From: Stappia sp. ES.058
GTDB lineage: Bacteria > Pseudomonadota > Alphaproteobacteria > Rhizobiales > Stappiaceae
Reading direction: 5' to 3'
Assembly (NCBI RefSeq): GCF_900105595.1
Contig: NZ_LT629784.1
Coordinates: 3,564,501-3,628,500 of the forward strand
Length of the DNA stretch: 64,000 nt
Program-made: the position numbers and the translations under genes
Shown here: positions 17,382-27,464 of the stretch, in pieces
Numbering within the stretch: the first letter of the stretch is position 1
Layout of the letters: the number at the start of each line of letters is the position of its first letter
The notes under the pieces: generated by a model
Databases searched by the model: none
Seen by the model: the letters and a program-made list of their open reading frames with translations, nothing else
Told to the model about the DNA's origin: nothing

Positions 17382-18173
17382 TCAACTCTCCGGCACCTGG
17401 GGCGTCCCCGGCCCGCCGCCGGACGGCATCTGACGTTCGCGCATAATGTAATAGCCGCCGGTGAGGATGCTGACCTGCAGCGCCGTTGCGGAGATCTGCA
17501 ACGCAAGGGTGAGAATGAACACCGCGACACCGGCGAAGAGGCTCGCCCCGCCCGCACCGACCGCGAGCAGACCGACGACGAAGGTTCCACCGACGATCAC
17601 AAGCGAAAGGCCGACCGCCGCGAAGGACATCGGCAATCCGAGCCCCTCGCTGTCGCTGAACGCTTCGCCAAAGCCCAGCGGTTCGTCCAGCGCGACGGCG
17701 GGAAGGACAAGGCTGAAACGCAATACCATCGGCAGAATGAAGAAGACCATTGCGGCAACGGCGAGCACTATTCCGATCATGCCGGCTGTCAGCAACACAA
17801 GCGTCGTGATGATCGGGATCACCATGGCCATCACCATCAGAATGATCTGCACGAATTTGCCGGCATAGCGCAGCTCGCGACCGCCGACGGCGAGATGCAG
17901 CCAGCCCGGCCGCTCCTCCATCAGCAGACAGCGGTGCCAGGCGACGGCAATGGAGGCGTTCCCGATCACATAGACGACCGCGAAGGCGAGCGAAACGACC
18001 AGATGGCCCGCACTGACCGTTTGCGGATCCTGAGGCGCAAGGCCGCTCACGGCCATCTGAGCGACCAGAAAGATCGCGAACCAGGCCCAGCAGATCTTCA
18101 GGAAGGTCTCGAAATTGGCGAAGAGCGCCTTGAACGCGCCGAAGAAAAGCCGGCCGGTCGTCTTGGAAATCAT
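17382..18173 (-). CDS. Hypothetical multi-pass membrane protein
   Basis: 263 residues with about six hydrophobic segments (for example SLAFAVVYVIGNASIAVAW and ILMVMAMVIPIITTLVLL). Not recognised with a defined function. It shares the motif LVLPAVALDEPLGFGEAF with LVLPAAALDDDMTFKESW in the next upstream gene (18327), so the two are diverged paralogues in tandem, probably from an old duplication. The start was set at the ATG following GGGGGA. Integral membrane location is clear; the role is unknown. Confidence 0.75.
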   Translation of the reverse strand: MISKTTGRLFFGAFKALFANFETFLKICWAWFAIFLVAQMAVSGLAPQDPQTVSAGHLVVSLAFAVVYVIGNASIAVAWHRCLLMEERPGWLHLAVGGRELRYAGKFVQIILMVMAMVIPIITTLVLLTAGMIGIVLAVAAMVFFILPMVLRFSLVLPAVALDEPLGFGEAFSDSEGLGLPMSFAAVGLSLVIVGGTFVVGLLAVGAGGASLFAGVAVFILTLALQISATALQVSILTGGYYIMRERQMPSGGGPGTPQVPES

Positions 18174-18326
18174 GCATCCCCCAAAAACGAAAACGTAAAC
18201 GCCTCTTGCGCAGGCCAGCACCCGCGAACCGGTTGAAACCGGGTTGCACTATCCCAACCCTTGCGCGCATCGGCAAGCGTTCCACCGCGAAAACAATGGA
18301 TGTCGCTCCTGTGCCGGCGCGGGTCG

Positions 18327-19241
18327 TCAGCCGCGCCGCTTGTCCGAGAGACCGCGCACGGCATCCACCGCGCGCGCCGCCGTTTCGCGCGTCGCCTTGC
18401 GGCGGCGCACTTCAGCCTCGGCCAGTTCCGCCGCCTTCAGCCCGGCTTGCGCCGCGAAGCGCTCGCGCGCCAGTGCGTAAGCCGTCGTATGCAGGCTGGC
18501 GAAGAGCCAGGTGACGATCACCATCGCCCCCATGGGAAACAGCGCGGAGCGCACTTGCGCGAGCGCGCCCATGTCGCTGACCAGCGCGCCAAGCACCATG
18601 AGCACCAGCGACCAGATCCAGACGCCAAGGCCGGCAAGCAGCGTGATCACAAGCGCGGCAACGGCCAGCGCCCAGCCGATGCCCCGTGTCAGCGCCCAGG
18701 ACTCCTTGAACGTCATGTCGTCGTCGAGGGCGGCCGCCGGCAGCACCAGCGAGATGCGCTGCACCAGCATCAGCGCCACGAAGGGCGCGGCAACGAGCGC
18801 GAAGATGCCGAACGGCCCCAGCAGCGGCACAAGCACACCCGCGATCAATACGAGCGGAAGCAGGATCAGCACGCCGAACAGTGCAAGAACCGCGAGTTTC
18901 CAGGCGACACGAAAATTCCGCGCGCCGAAGGCGAGCGGAAATTCGCGCCTGCCCAGCAAAATGCGCCGCAGATAGGCGACCCCGATGGAAAAGCCGGCAA
19001 GCAGATTGGCAATCACGGCCAGCAGCCGCAGCGCGGCTTCCCGCTCGGCGGTCTCGGTTCCTTCGACGATGGGCTCCATCATGTAGGACCCGGTGGTGAA
19101 GCCCTCCGCCGGCATCAGCGCGGAACTGATCGCCACGTTCAGCAAGACGAGAAGGAGCATGTAGCCCCAGCCAGACGCGAACAGCGTCGCAAGACGCTTG
19201 CGCGCCAGATCGAGCGTGCGGCTCAGAACCACCAGAAGCAT
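18327..19241 (-). CDS. Hypothetical multi-pass membrane protein (paralogue)
   Basis: 304 residues, about six to seven hydrophobic segments, then an Ala/Arg/Glu-rich cytoplasmic tail of some 45 residues (likely helical). It is the tandem paralogue of the 17382 gene, 153 bases upstream of it on the same strand. The start at 19241 follows GGGGAGA. No catalytic motif seen. It faces ispG across about 200 bases. Confidence 0.75.
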   Translation of the reverse strand: MLLVVLSRTLDLARKRLATLFASGWGYMLLLVLLNVAISSALMPAEGFTTGSYMMEPIVEGTETAEREAALRLLAVIANLLAGFSIGVAYLRRILLGRREFPLAFGARNFRVAWKLAVLALFGVLILLPLVLIAGVLVPLLGPFGIFALVAAPFVALMLVQRISLVLPAAALDDDMTFKESWALTRGIGWALAVAALVITLLAGLGVWIWSLVLMVLGALVSDMGALAQVRSALFPMGAMVIVTWLFASLHTTAYALARERFAAQAGLKAAELAEAEVRRRKATRETAARAVDAVRGLSDKRRG

Positions 19242-19437
19242 GCCTGTCTCCCCGTTTCCTTTCAGATGCGGGTTTGCACAGTCCGGGTCAAGGCGTGGCG
19301 CGCGCCCCTTGCGCACAAGGGTGGCGCGCCCTATTCAAACGGCGTTAGTCTGCACCTAAGATCCGTGAGGGTTTCGCGCGGGCGCAGCGGCCGAATGGCC
19401 CTCTGGACGGATCGAACGCCATGACTGGATTGACCCC

Positions 19438-20709
19438 ATGAAAAGCGATCTCCACAGCCACAGCGAACGCAGCGGACCGGCGCCGCGCCGGGTCTCGGTT
19501 CCCGTCAAGGTCGGCTCCGTCACGGTCGGCGGCGGCGCGCCCGTCGTCGTCCAGTCGATGACCAACACCGACACGGCCGACATCGACGGCACCGTCGCCC
19601 AGGTCTCCGCGCTGGCGGAGGCGGGCTCTGAAATCGTGCGCATCACCGTCGACCGCGACGAGGCGGCGGCCGCCGTTCCGCGGATCCGCGAGCGGCTCGA
19701 CCGCATCGGCTGCCACGTACCGCTGGTCGGCGATTTTCATTACATCGGCCACAAGTTGCTGGCCGATCATCCTGCCTGCGCCGAAACGCTTGCCAAATAC
19801 CGCATCAATCCCGGCAATGTCGGCTTCAAGGACAAGCGCGACCGCCAGTTTTCCGACATCATCGACATCGCGCTGAGATACGACAAGCCGGTACGCATCG
19901 GCGTCAACTGGGGCTCGCTCGACCAGGAACTCCTGACCCACCTGATGGATGAAAACGCGAAGCTCGACGCACCCGCGCCCGCCGACGCGGTGATGCGCGA
20001 GGCGATCATTCGCTCGGGTCTTCTCTCGGCGGAGCGCGCCGAGGACCTCGGCATGGGGCGCGACAAGATCATCCTGTCGGCCAAGGTCAGCCAGGTCCAG
20101 GACCTGATCTCGGTCTACGCCGATCTGGCGGCACGCTGCGACTACGCATTGCACCTCGGCCTCACCGAGGCCGGCATGGGCACCAAGGGCATCGTCGCTT
20201 CGGCTGCCTCCATGGGCATCCTGCTGCAACAGGGCATCGGCGACACGATCCGCGTGTCGCTGACGCCGGAACCCGGCGGCGACCGCACCCGCGAGGTGCA
20301 GGTGGCACAGGAACTCCTCCAGGTGATGGGCTTTCGCTCCTTCGTGCCGATCGTTGCCGCCTGTCCGGGCTGCGGGCGCACCACCTCCACGGTGTTCCAG
20401 GAGCTGGCCCAGGACATTCAGGACAACCTGCGTGTCTCCATGCCTGTGTGGCGGGAGAAGTATCCCGGCGTCGAGACGCTCAATGTCGCGGTGATGGGCT
20501 GTATCGTCAACGGACCGGGCGAGAGCAAGTTCGCCGACATCGGCATCTCGCTGCCCGGCACCGGCGAAACGCCCGCCGCACCCGTCTTCGTCGACGGCAA
20601 GAAGGTCACGACCTTGCGCGGCCAAAACATCGCCGACGATTTCAAGAAGATGGTCGACGACTACATCGAGACGCGTTTCGGCGGCGACGCCCGGTCCGCC
20701 GCGGAATGA
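19438..20709 (+). CDS. ispG: 4-hydroxy-3-methylbut-2-enyl diphosphate synthase
   Basis: 423 residues. Reduces MEcPP to HMBPP in the MEP isoprenoid pathway using a [4Fe-4S] cluster. The cluster Cys are in ACPGCGRTT and [11 protein letters not shown], both intact, and the N-terminal barrel motif VQSMTNTDT is present. The gene starts at the ATG at 19438 with a weak ribosome-binding site. Its TGA overlaps the ATG of pdxY (ATGA), so the genes are translationally coupled. Isoprenoid supply links it to ispA at 55.7 kb. Confidence 0.95.
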   Translation: MKSDLHSHSERSGPAPRRVSVPVKVGSVTVGGGAPVVVQSMTNTDTADIDGTVAQVSALAEAGSEIVRITVDRDEAAAAVPRIRERLDRIGCHVPLVGDFHYIGHKLLADHPACAETLAKYRINPGNVGFKDKRDRQFSDIIDIALRYDKPVRIGVNWGSLDQELLTHLMDENAKLDAPAPADAVMREAIIRSGLLSAERAEDLGMGRDKIILSAKVSQVQDLISVYADLAARCDYALHLGLTEAGMGTKGIVASAASMGILLQQGIGDTIRVSLTPEPGGDRTREVQVAQELLQVMGFRSFVPIVAACPGCGRTTSTVFQELAQDIQDNLRVSMPVWREKYPGVETLNVAVMGCIVNGPGESKFADIGISLPGTGETPAAPVFVDGKKVTTLRGQNIADDFKKMVDDYIETRFGGDARSAAE

Positions 20710-21587
20710 CCGCATCCGCACCGCAATCCGCCCGGGCGGATATTCTCGTCGTCAATTCCCAGGTCGTTCGCGGCGCCGTTGGCGGACGAATCGCAAGCTT
20801 CGCACTGGAGCGTCTCGGCCACCGGGTCTGGTTCCTGCCGACCGTGCTGCTGCCGTGGCACCCGGGGCAGGGGCGCGGAGAGCGTCATGTCGCCGACGAC
20901 GTCACCTTTTCCGCCCTCGTCGACGACCTGATCGGCGCGGACACGCTTTCCAACATCGGCGCCGTGGTCTCCGGCTATCTCGGCAGCGCCGCCCAGGCCG
21001 GCAACATCGCCCGGCTGGTCGCGGCCGTGCGCAAGGACAATCCACAGGCGCTCTACGTCTGCGACCCGGTCAGCGGCGACCGCGCCGGTCTTTACGTTGC
21101 CGAGGAAACGGCGACAGCGCTGCGCGACTCGCTGCTGCCGGAAGCCGACATCGCGACGCCGAACCTTTATGAACTGGAATGGATGTCCGGGCGCAGCGTC
21201 ACGACGGAAACGGACGCGATCTCGGCGGCCCGGTCGCTCGGCCCAGCGCGGGTGCTGGTCACCTCGGCACCGGCCATGCGGCGCAACTCCGTTTCCAACC
21301 TCCTGGTGAGCGACAGGGCCGCCATCGCCGCCGAGCACGGCGCTATCGCCGATGCGCCGAATGGCACCGGGGATCTGATGGCCGCCCTGTTCACCGCCAA
21401 TCTTCTGGCCGGACAACCGGACGAGGCGGCGCTCAAGCGCTCCGCCGCCTCGGTGTTCGAATTGGTCGCGCGGTCGGTCAAACGCGGCGCCCGCGACCTG
21501 CTGATCTCCTACGAGCAAGCTGCCCTGGTGCAACCGATGGCGCTTGTCTCGAGCCGGCGGGTGATGGTCGCCCCGATCCGCGCGTGA
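20706..21587 (+). CDS. pdxY: Pyridoxal kinase, PdxY type
   Basis: 293 residues of the ribokinase-like vitamin B6 kinase family: an N-terminal [10 protein letters not shown] stretch (substrate loop), [13 protein letters not shown] in the middle, and the ATP/catalytic motif [11 protein letters not shown] with the catalytic Asp near residue 225. It phosphorylates pyridoxal to PLP in the cytoplasm. It overlaps ispG by ATGA at the front and the DUF429 gene by GTGA at the end, forming a tight three-gene operon. The ispG-pdxY link has no obvious metabolic logic. Confidence 0.9.
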   Translation: MTASAPQSARADILVVNSQVVRGAVGGRIASFALERLGHRVWFLPTVLLPWHPGQGRGERHVADDVTFSALVDDLIGADTLSNIGAVVSGYLGSAAQAGNIARLVAAVRKDNPQALYVCDPVSGDRAGLYVAEETATALRDSLLPEADIATPNLYELEWMSGRSVTTETDAISAARSLGPARVLVTSAPAMRRNSVSNLLVSDRAAIAAEHGAIADAPNGTGDLMAALFTANLLAGQPDEAALKRSAASVFELVARSVKRGARDLLISYEQAALVQPMALVSSRRVMVAPIRA

Positions 21588-22321
21588 GTGGCAATGCGAC
21601 AGCCCGGCGGATTGCCGGCGTCGATGGTTGCAAGAAAGGCTGGATCGTCGTCACCCGCGATCTTGACGGCGACACCGCGCCGACCATCGCCGTCGTCCCG
21701 CATTTCCGCGACATCCTTGCCGATGAGACGCTTGACGTAATCGCCGTCGACATGCCGATCGGACTTCCCGAAAAGATTGGCGCCGGAGGGCGGGGACCGG
21801 AACGCTGCGTGCGTCCGCATCTCGGCATGCGACAGTCGTCGGTGTTCTCCATGCCCTCGCGCGCCGCCGTCTTCAGCGACGAATACCGAAAGGCCTGCGA
21901 GACAGCGCTTGCCACCTCCGACCCGCCGAAGAAGGTCTCGAAACAGGCATTTTACCTGTTTCCAAAGATCCGCGAGATCGACGCGCTGATGACCACGGAG
22001 CTTGAGGCCCGCGTTTACGAGGTGCACCCCGAGCTCGCCTTCTGGCGGCTCAATGGCGGTGCACCGATGAGCCTGCCGAAAAAGGTGAAATCACGGGCGA
22101 ACCCGGCCGGACTGGAAGAACGCAAGACACTTCTTGAGGCCAATGGTTTCGAACGCGCCTTCCTCGATCAGCGCCCGCCGAAAGATGCCGGCGTGGACGA
22201 CCTCATCGACGCCTGCGGCAGCGCGGCGATCGCCGAACGCATCGCCAAGGGACAGGCAACGCCATTTCCGAATGCGTTCGAACGCGACGCGAAGGGCCTG
22301 CGAATGGCGATCTGGGCCTGA
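21584..22321 (+). CDS. DUF429-family protein (RNase H-like fold)
   Basis: 245 residues, starting with a GTG that overlaps the pdxY stop. It opens with the DUF429 motif GVDGCKKGWI and carries DMPIGLPE and a late DDLIDACGSA acidic motif. The family is predicted to have an RNase H-like fold with an acidic metal site; no member has a firmly known function. As the third gene of ispG-pdxY it should be expressed constitutively. Nuclease activity is a prediction only. Confidence 0.82.
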   Translation: MSGNATARRIAGVDGCKKGWIVVTRDLDGDTAPTIAVVPHFRDILADETLDVIAVDMPIGLPEKIGAGGRGPERCVRPHLGMRQSSVFSMPSRAAVFSDEYRKACETALATSDPPKKVSKQAFYLFPKIREIDALMTTELEARVYEVHPELAFWRLNGGAPMSLPKKVKSRANPAGLEERKTLLEANGFERAFLDQRPPKDAGVDDLIDACGSAAIAERIAKGQATPFPNAFERDAKGLRMAIWA

Positions 22322-22350
22322 CGGCCCGTCCGGTATCATCACCCGGGTTT

Positions 22351-23532
22351 TTAGTCCGGCTTGACGGCAGGGACCGGCGCATCGGGATCTATAGCGCCGG
22401 TGGTTTGGCTTTCAGCGCTTGTGCCACCGGAAAAGATCCGGCTGAAGAACCCGCCGCCTTCCTTCTCGGGCGCCGGCGCGAACGCGGTCTGACTGGCAGG
22501 CTCGCCCGCATCGGCGACAGGAGCCGGCGCGGCATCGGTCGCCGTCGTGGCGGCTGTGGCCGTCACCGGAGCATCCGCGGCAGGGTCGACAGGAGCGGCA
22601 TCGTCATCGCCCCCGCCAAAGATCGCGGCGATCTGCGCCTTGCGCTTTTCAGCCCGGACTTCCGCTTCCGCGATCTGCCGGACCTTTTCCTCGTCGCGCT
22701 GCTGCATCTTGTTGACGGCAACCTCGACGCTGTCGGGAATGTCATAGGCGGGACATTTCGCTGTGGCGCGGAAGGGAACCCCCTCCACCAGCGGCGTGGC
22801 GTCGAAGACATACTGCTTTTCGCAGACCTCGACCTTCGGCGGGACCCTGGTCACTTCGAAGTGATCGTGCCCGCGCTTCAGCATCTTCCAGAAATCGTAG
22901 TGTTCGTTGTCGCGGTGCTTGGCCATGTTTTCCGCGGTCATGTGGAAGGGGAAGGCCTGAACCTGGAACGAGCGCTGCCCGCCGGCGAAGCTCTCGCGCG
23001 CAAGGGCATAGATATCCTGGACCTGGGCATCGGTCATCGCGTAGCAACCGCGCGAGGAGCAGGCGCCATGCACCATGAGGTGCGAGCCGGTGCGGTTGTA
23101 CGCCCGGTCATAGCGGTTCGGATAGCCGAGATTGAAGGCAAGGTGATAGCTGGAATTCGGATTCATCAGGGCTGGCGTGATTTCATAGAAGCCCTCGGGC
23201 GCCTGCCGGTCGCCTTCCTTGAACTTCGGCCCGAGCTTGCCCGACCATTTGCAGATCTCGAAGGTCTCCAGCAGCGCATAGCGGCCCGTCTTGGTCTGTT
23301 TCCAGACCTCGAGCTCGGACTCCTGCTTGAAGATGCGCAGCATGATCGGGCTTTTGGTGTTCATGCCAAGGCGCGTGATCTCGCGCTTGACCTCGGCGCT
23401 GACCGGGCGCTTGTGCTTGGGCCCGTAGCCAAGCTCGTCCGCCTGGCAGGCGGCGAGCAGCCCTCCCGCCAGCGCCAGCGCCGCCACGGTTTTCCAAGAT
23501 GTCCAGCCGTATCGCGCGAAGCCCTGCGCCAT
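22351..23532 (-). CDS. YafK-type L,D-transpeptidase lipoprotein
   Basis: 393 residues. A lipoprotein signal (AGGLLAAC, lipobox Cys near residue 29) is followed by a YkuD/YafK domain with the modified active-site motif HGACSSRGCYAMTD. YafK-family enzymes act on peptidoglycan stem peptides, some cleaving the Lpp-murein link. The last about 120 residues are a KR-rich coiled stretch and an Ala/Pro-rich low-complexity tail, longer than in the family core. The start follows AGGCAGG; a TTG 17 codons upstream is open but poor. It converges with DUF429. Confidence 0.85.
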   Translation of the reverse strand: MAQGFARYGWTSWKTVAALALAGGLLAACQADELGYGPKHKRPVSAEVKREITRLGMNTKSPIMLRIFKQESELEVWKQTKTGRYALLETFEICKWSGKLGPKFKEGDRQAPEGFYEITPALMNPNSSYHLAFNLGYPNRYDRAYNRTGSHLMVHGACSSRGCYAMTDAQVQDIYALARESFAGGQRSFQVQAFPFHMTAENMAKHRDNEHYDFWKMLKRGHDHFEVTRVPPKVEVCEKQYVFDATPLVEGVPFRATAKCPAYDIPDSVEVAVNKMQQRDEEKVRQIAEAEVRAEKRKAQIAAIFGGGDDDAAPVDPAADAPVTATAATTATDAAPAPVADAGEPASQTAFAPAPEKEGGGFFSRIFSGGTSAESQTTGAIDPDAPVPAVKPD

Positions 23533-23723
23533 GCCGATTACCTGCCTCAGCTTTCGATGCCCGCAAGAATGCGGTCTATTCAATGAAAAAGGCTAGTCAC
23601 AGAGCGTTTACCATCCGTTACTCCGCAAAAAACGGAGCACGCGCACGCCCTGCAATCTCGTGCTGACTCACAATTCTGGCGTTTTGGCGGCAGTGCCGCC
23701 CGCCTGACGCGGCTTTCGCATGC

Positions 23724-24677
23724 CTAGAGGCTGCGACCGATCGTCAGAAACTTCTTGCGCCGCTGTGCGCGCAACTCCGCGGCGTCCATGCCCTCGAAGC
23801 GAGCCAGCGCCGTATCGATGGCCTTGCCCGCCCGATCGACCACGATTTCATGCGCGCGATGCGCCCCGCCCAGCGGCTCCTCGACGATTTCGTCGATCAC
23901 CTTGAGCTGCATGAGGTCCTGTGCGGTGATCTTCATATTGGTGGCCGCATCCTGGGCCCGCGCGCTGTCGTGCCACAGGATCGAGGCGCCGGCCTCCGGC
24001 GAGATCACGCTGTAGATCGCATGCTCCAGCATCGCCACATGATTGGCCGTCGCGATCGCGATCGCGCCACCCGATCCGCCCTCGCCAATGACAAGCGCGA
24101 CATTGGGAACGCCAAGCCCCAGGCTTGCATCCGTGGACCGTGCGATCGCTTCCGCCTGGCCGCGTTCTTCCGCGCCGATACCGGGATAGGCGCCCGCCGT
24201 ATCGACGAATGTGACGAGCGGCAGGCCGAAACGTTCCGCCATCCGCATGATGCGCACGGCCTTGCGATACCCTTCGGGCCGCGCCATGCCGAAATTATGC
24301 GTCAGGCGCGACTGTGTGTCGGCGCCCTTTTCCTGCCCGAGCACGGCCACGGACCGACCGCGAAACCGGCCGATGCCGGCGATGATCGCCGCGTCCTCGG
24401 CATAATTGCGGTCGCCGGCGAGCGGTGTGAAGTCCTCGATCAGCCCGGCGATGTAATCCAGGGCATGCGGACGGTCGGGATGGCGCGCGACCAGCGTCTT
24501 TTGCCAGGGTGTAAGCCGGGAGTAGAGATCGCGAAGCGCCTGTTCGGCCTTTTTTTCCAGCCGTTCGATCTCGTCGGACACTTCGACGGTTTCGCCGGTT
24601 GCCGCAACGGCCCGCAATTCATGAACCTTGCCCTGAAGGTCGGCGACGGGCTTTTCGAACTCTAGAAAACTGTGCAT
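23724..24677 (-). CDS. accA: Acetyl-CoA carboxylase carboxyltransferase subunit alpha
   Basis: 317 residues, the usual AccA length. N-terminal MHSFLEFEKPVADLQ, then the carboxyltransferase core with TAGAYPGIGAEERGQ and GEGGSGGAIAIA. With AccD it moves the carboxyl group from biotin carrier to acetyl-CoA, the first step of fatty acid synthesis. The ATG at 24677 is chosen by family N-terminus; the open frame extends 30 codons further but without homology. Single gene, as is usual (accD and accBC lie elsewhere). Confidence 0.95.
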   Translation of the reverse strand: MHSFLEFEKPVADLQGKVHELRAVAATGETVEVSDEIERLEKKAEQALRDLYSRLTPWQKTLVARHPDRPHALDYIAGLIEDFTPLAGDRNYAEDAAIIAGIGRFRGRSVAVLGQEKGADTQSRLTHNFGMARPEGYRKAVRIMRMAERFGLPLVTFVDTAGAYPGIGAEERGQAEAIARSTDASLGLGVPNVALVIGEGGSGGAIAIATANHVAMLEHAIYSVISPEAGASILWHDSARAQDAATNMKITAQDLMQLKVIDEIVEEPLGGAHRAHEIVVDRAGKAIDTALARFEGMDAAELRAQRRKKFLTIGRSL

Positions 24678-24822
24678 TGCAAGTGGGTCCAGACGCTGTG
24701 CGGGACGGACCAATCCATCCCGCGCGGATTGCGGCGCGACACTGGCGAGGCCGGCCCGCCCTGTCAAGACGTGCAGATTGCACTATGACGCCACGAACGG
24801 CGTGCGGGAAACCGCGCGCCCG

Positions 24823-25671
24823 TCAGCGGGCGGCCTGGTCGCGTCCGCCGGAAATGTCCAGTTTGCGCGGCTCGACCACGAGCGTACCGCGTTTCGTTCC
24901 CATGGAAATGCGATAGGGAACGAACACGCGACCCGACCCGATGGGCGCAAGCCAGGCTTCCATCTTGCGGTTCTCGGCCATGTATTTCACCGAGGCCCGT
25001 GACGGGCGATGACCGGCCACCGGGATCCAGCGCGCGGAACACACCACCACCTTGCCGTCGTAGCCGCGCCCGGACACGTCCTTCATGCCCTTGTAGCTCA
25101 ACTGGATATCGAAACGCGTCCAGCCGTCAAAGATCGAAAGCCGGCGCTTGCACACCGACGCATCGGGTTTTCCCCCGGCCGCCTTCACCGGCATCAAGAT
25201 GGCGCTCAACGGATCGACCACGTTTCGCTTGTGCTTGGAACGCACCTTGATCCGCTCGGGGTTGGGCTTGAAGGTCGGCGTCACGCGCATCTTGCGCACC
25301 CGGCCCGACCCTTGTGCCAGATCGACGAAGAAATCCCGGTCGGCGGCGCGCGATGCCATCTTGTAGCGCGCGGGAACCACACCGCTCCCCGATACCCAGC
25401 CGGATGCCTCGGCACCGCCCTTGCCGGTCGAGAACAGCGTTCCGATGCCCGCCGGCGCCATGCCGATCTTGGCCGAATAGGCATTCTTCTGCAGCACCAG
25501 CGAAAGCGATCCGCGCGCGATCTTGAAGCCGGAAACGGAGATATCGTAAACGCCGCCAAGCCGCGTCGTTTCCGCCTGGACAGCGGACGCCATCGCGGCA
25601 AGAGCGCTGCCTGCAATCACAGGAGCGACAAGCCGCATCGAGCGGCGGAAGAGGCACATTATCCTGGACAT
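24823..25671 (-). CDS. DUF3108 domain protein, exported
   Basis: 282 residues with a signal peptide (about 1-36: MRLVAPVIAGSALAAMASAVQA) and a DUF3108 domain, beta-rich with YDISVSGFKIARG near the start. The family is periplasmic or outer-membrane associated in proteobacteria and of unknown function. The ATG at 25671 follows GTGAGGA. It lies upstream of accA by about 145 bases on the same strand and is divergent from rpmB. Confidence 0.78.
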   Translation of the reverse strand: MSRIMCLFRRSMRLVAPVIAGSALAAMASAVQAETTRLGGVYDISVSGFKIARGSLSLVLQKNAYSAKIGMAPAGIGTLFSTGKGGAEASGWVSGSGVVPARYKMASRAADRDFFVDLAQGSGRVRKMRVTPTFKPNPERIKVRSKHKRNVVDPLSAILMPVKAAGGKPDASVCKRRLSIFDGWTRFDIQLSYKGMKDVSGRGYDGKVVVCSARWIPVAGHRPSRASVKYMAENRKMEAWLAPIGSGRVFVPYRISMGTKRGTLVVEPRKLDISGGRDQAAR

Positions 25672-26158
25672 CGGATCCTCACACGGCGCACGGCCCCATC
25701 GGCCGGACATCACAACGCTGCAGTCATCGCCGCCACGGCCCATCATGACGTGCCGTGACGCGAACGACGCCAGGAAACGACCAAGGGACCGGGACACCGG
25801 TTGCGGACCGGTACGAAACCGGTCTTGGAATTCTGCGCGAACCCGCGGATTTTGCAAATCGCCTCGGGTCCGTTGACCGATTGTGTCGTCCTACGGTAAC
25901 CGCATGGTTAATGGACCGCAAATGATTGCATTACGCACCGTACGATCGGGCGGGATGCGCGTTCCGTGCCCGGATGCGCGCATGATGCCTTGACGGCGGC
26001 GGCGATGACCCTTATAGCAAGCCGACTTTTCATCCAATGCCGGTCACGTGCGCCGGACCATACGGGTCTGCGAAAGTCTGGTATTCCCGCAGCCGGGGTC
26101 TGAACCCCCGCATCGTAACCGCCCGCGCCTCATGCGGGCAAGAAACAAAAGGTGTCCC
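25672..26158. other. Divergent intergenic region with the rpmB promoter and leader
   Basis: 487 bases without a gene. The right part holds a strong promoter (25990-26018) and a roughly 130-base leader for rpmB with a GCCCGC / GCGGGC hairpin (26121-26139) near the start codon, which could mediate feedback control. The left part should carry the DUF3108 promoter. Confidence 0.55.
25990..26018 (+). promoter_or_regulatory. Sigma-70-type promoter of rpmB
   Basis: TTGACG, a 17-base spacer, and TATAGC. Near-consensus spacing and sequence, about 140 bases upstream of the rpmB start. Confidence 0.7.
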
Positions 26159-26470
26159 ATGGCCCGCCGTTGCGAACTGACCGGCAAGGACGTGATGACC
26201 GGCAACAACGTCAGCCACGCCAACAACAAATCGCGCCGCCGGTTCCTCCCGAACCTGTGCAACGTGTCGCTCCTGTCGGATGCGCTTGGCGCAACCTACA
26301 AGCTGCGCGTCAGCGCGCATGCGCTGCGTTCGGTAGAGCACCGTGGCGGTCTTGACGCATTCCTGCTGAAGGCAGCCGAAAGCGAATTGTCGCCGAAAGC
26401 GCGCATTCTGCGCACCGAGATCAAGCGCCGCCTGGCGGACACCGCCGCTGCGGCTACGGCCGCCGCCTGA
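26159..26470 (+). CDS. rpmB: 50S ribosomal protein L28
   Basis: 103 residues. N-terminal [27 protein letters not shown] is diagnostic of L28. The C-terminus has an Ala-rich tail of the kind seen in alphaproteobacteria. It is monocistronic, with a clear promoter and a strong terminator (26548-26572). Confidence 0.97.
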   Translation: MARRCELTGKDVMTGNNVSHANNKSRRRFLPNLCNVSLLSDALGATYKLRVSAHALRSVEHRGGLDAFLLKAAESELSPKARILRTEIKRRLADTAAAATAAA

Positions 26471-26547
26471 TCAGGCTTCCGCAAGGCGCGCTTCCGGCAG
26501 AAGGCGGCGCACATTGCGCCGGTCAGGGGCCGATCGAGACGAATGCG

Positions 26548-26572
26548 AAAGAGGCGCCGCGCGCCTCTTTTT
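26548..26572 (+). terminator. Terminator of rpmB
   Basis: AAAGAGGCGC - CGC - GCGCCTCTTT perfect 10-base stem followed by further Ts. Confidence 0.85.
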
Positions 26573-26714
26573 GCCGTTCTGGCCTCGCGTTTTCGGGTGC
26601 AGCCCGATGTCCGGCCCGCATTTGCAGCAGCGCTGCGACCGGCTTTAAGACCCGCCCGATCCGGCAGTCCGCCTTTTGCGCGATACCGACCGGTCGGACC
26701 ATGGAGTGTCGAAC

Positions 26715-27368
26715 ATGATGGATTTTCGCACGTTTACCGCAACGCGCGCGCTTCAGGCCATCGTCGCGATGGCCCTGGTCGTCGTCGCCTCGAACATTCT
26801 CGTCCAGTATCCGGTCTCCGGCAAGCTCGGCACTATCGATCTCGCCGATCTTCTGACCTGGGGCGCCTTCACCTATCCGGCGGCCTTTCTTGTCACCGAT
26901 CTTACCAACCGCCGCTTCGGCCCCGCAGCCGCCCGCAAGGTGGTGTTCGTCGGCTTCGCGCTCGCCGTCGCGCTTTCGATCTTCCTCGCCACACCGCGCA
27001 TCGCCATAGCGTCGGGCTCGGCCTTCCTCTTTGCGCATCTGCTCGACATCCTGCTGTTCGACCGGATGCGCCGGATGAGCTGGTGGAAGGCCCCTATCCT
27101 GTCCTCCGCCACGGCCTCGGTGCTCGACACGGCGCTGTTCTTCGGACTGGCCTTCTCCGCCGCTGCCACGCCGCTGCTCGGCTTCGGCGACGACTTTGCC
27201 ACAACAAGCGCGCCGTTCCTCGGCGTTTTCGCGCTCGAGGTTCCGCGCTGGCTGTCCTGGGCCGCCGGCGACCTGACGGTAAAGCTCATCGTCGCCGCGG
27301 CGCTCCTGCTGCCCTACCGGCTGCTGCTCGCCTATTTCGGCGCGTCGGCGCACCCAGGACGCGCCTGA
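26715..27368 (+). CDS. Queuosine precursor transporter (VUT/YhhQ family)
   Basis: 217 residues with six to seven hydrophobic segments and the family motifs WGAFTYPAAFLVTDLTNRRFG and, later, a DLLLFDRMRR-like loop (LLDILLFDRMRR). YhhQ/QPTR proteins take up 7-cyano-7-deazaguanine or preQ1 for tRNA queuosine. The ATG at 26715 has GGAG at the right distance; an ATG one codon later is possible. No preQ1 riboswitch was seen upstream. It stands alone and ends in a terminator. Confidence 0.88.
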   Translation: MMDFRTFTATRALQAIVAMALVVVASNILVQYPVSGKLGTIDLADLLTWGAFTYPAAFLVTDLTNRRFGPAAARKVVFVGFALAVALSIFLATPRIAIASGSAFLFAHLLDILLFDRMRRMSWWKAPILSSATASVLDTALFFGLAFSAAATPLLGFGDDFATTSAPFLGVFALEVPRWLSWAAGDLTVKLIVAAALLLPYRLLLAYFGASAHPGRA

Positions 27369-27403
27369 GACGCCGCACGGGTCCACACGGTCAACACAAT
27401 ACA

Positions 27404-27441
27404 AAAGCCCCGCGCGGAGAGCATCGCACGGGGCATTTTTT
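27404..27441. terminator. Terminator between yhhQ-like gene and folD
   Basis: GCCCCG(C) ... CGGGGC stem followed by ATTTTTT on the plus strand, 36 bases after the transporter stop. The A-run before the stem may let it end folD also. Confidence 0.7.
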
Positions 27442-27464
27442 CAACGGCGGCTTTTCGTTCTCTC

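Noticed and set aside
26573-26714. preQ1 riboswitch before the queuosine-precursor transporter
   Set aside because: No aptamer-like sequence was seen.
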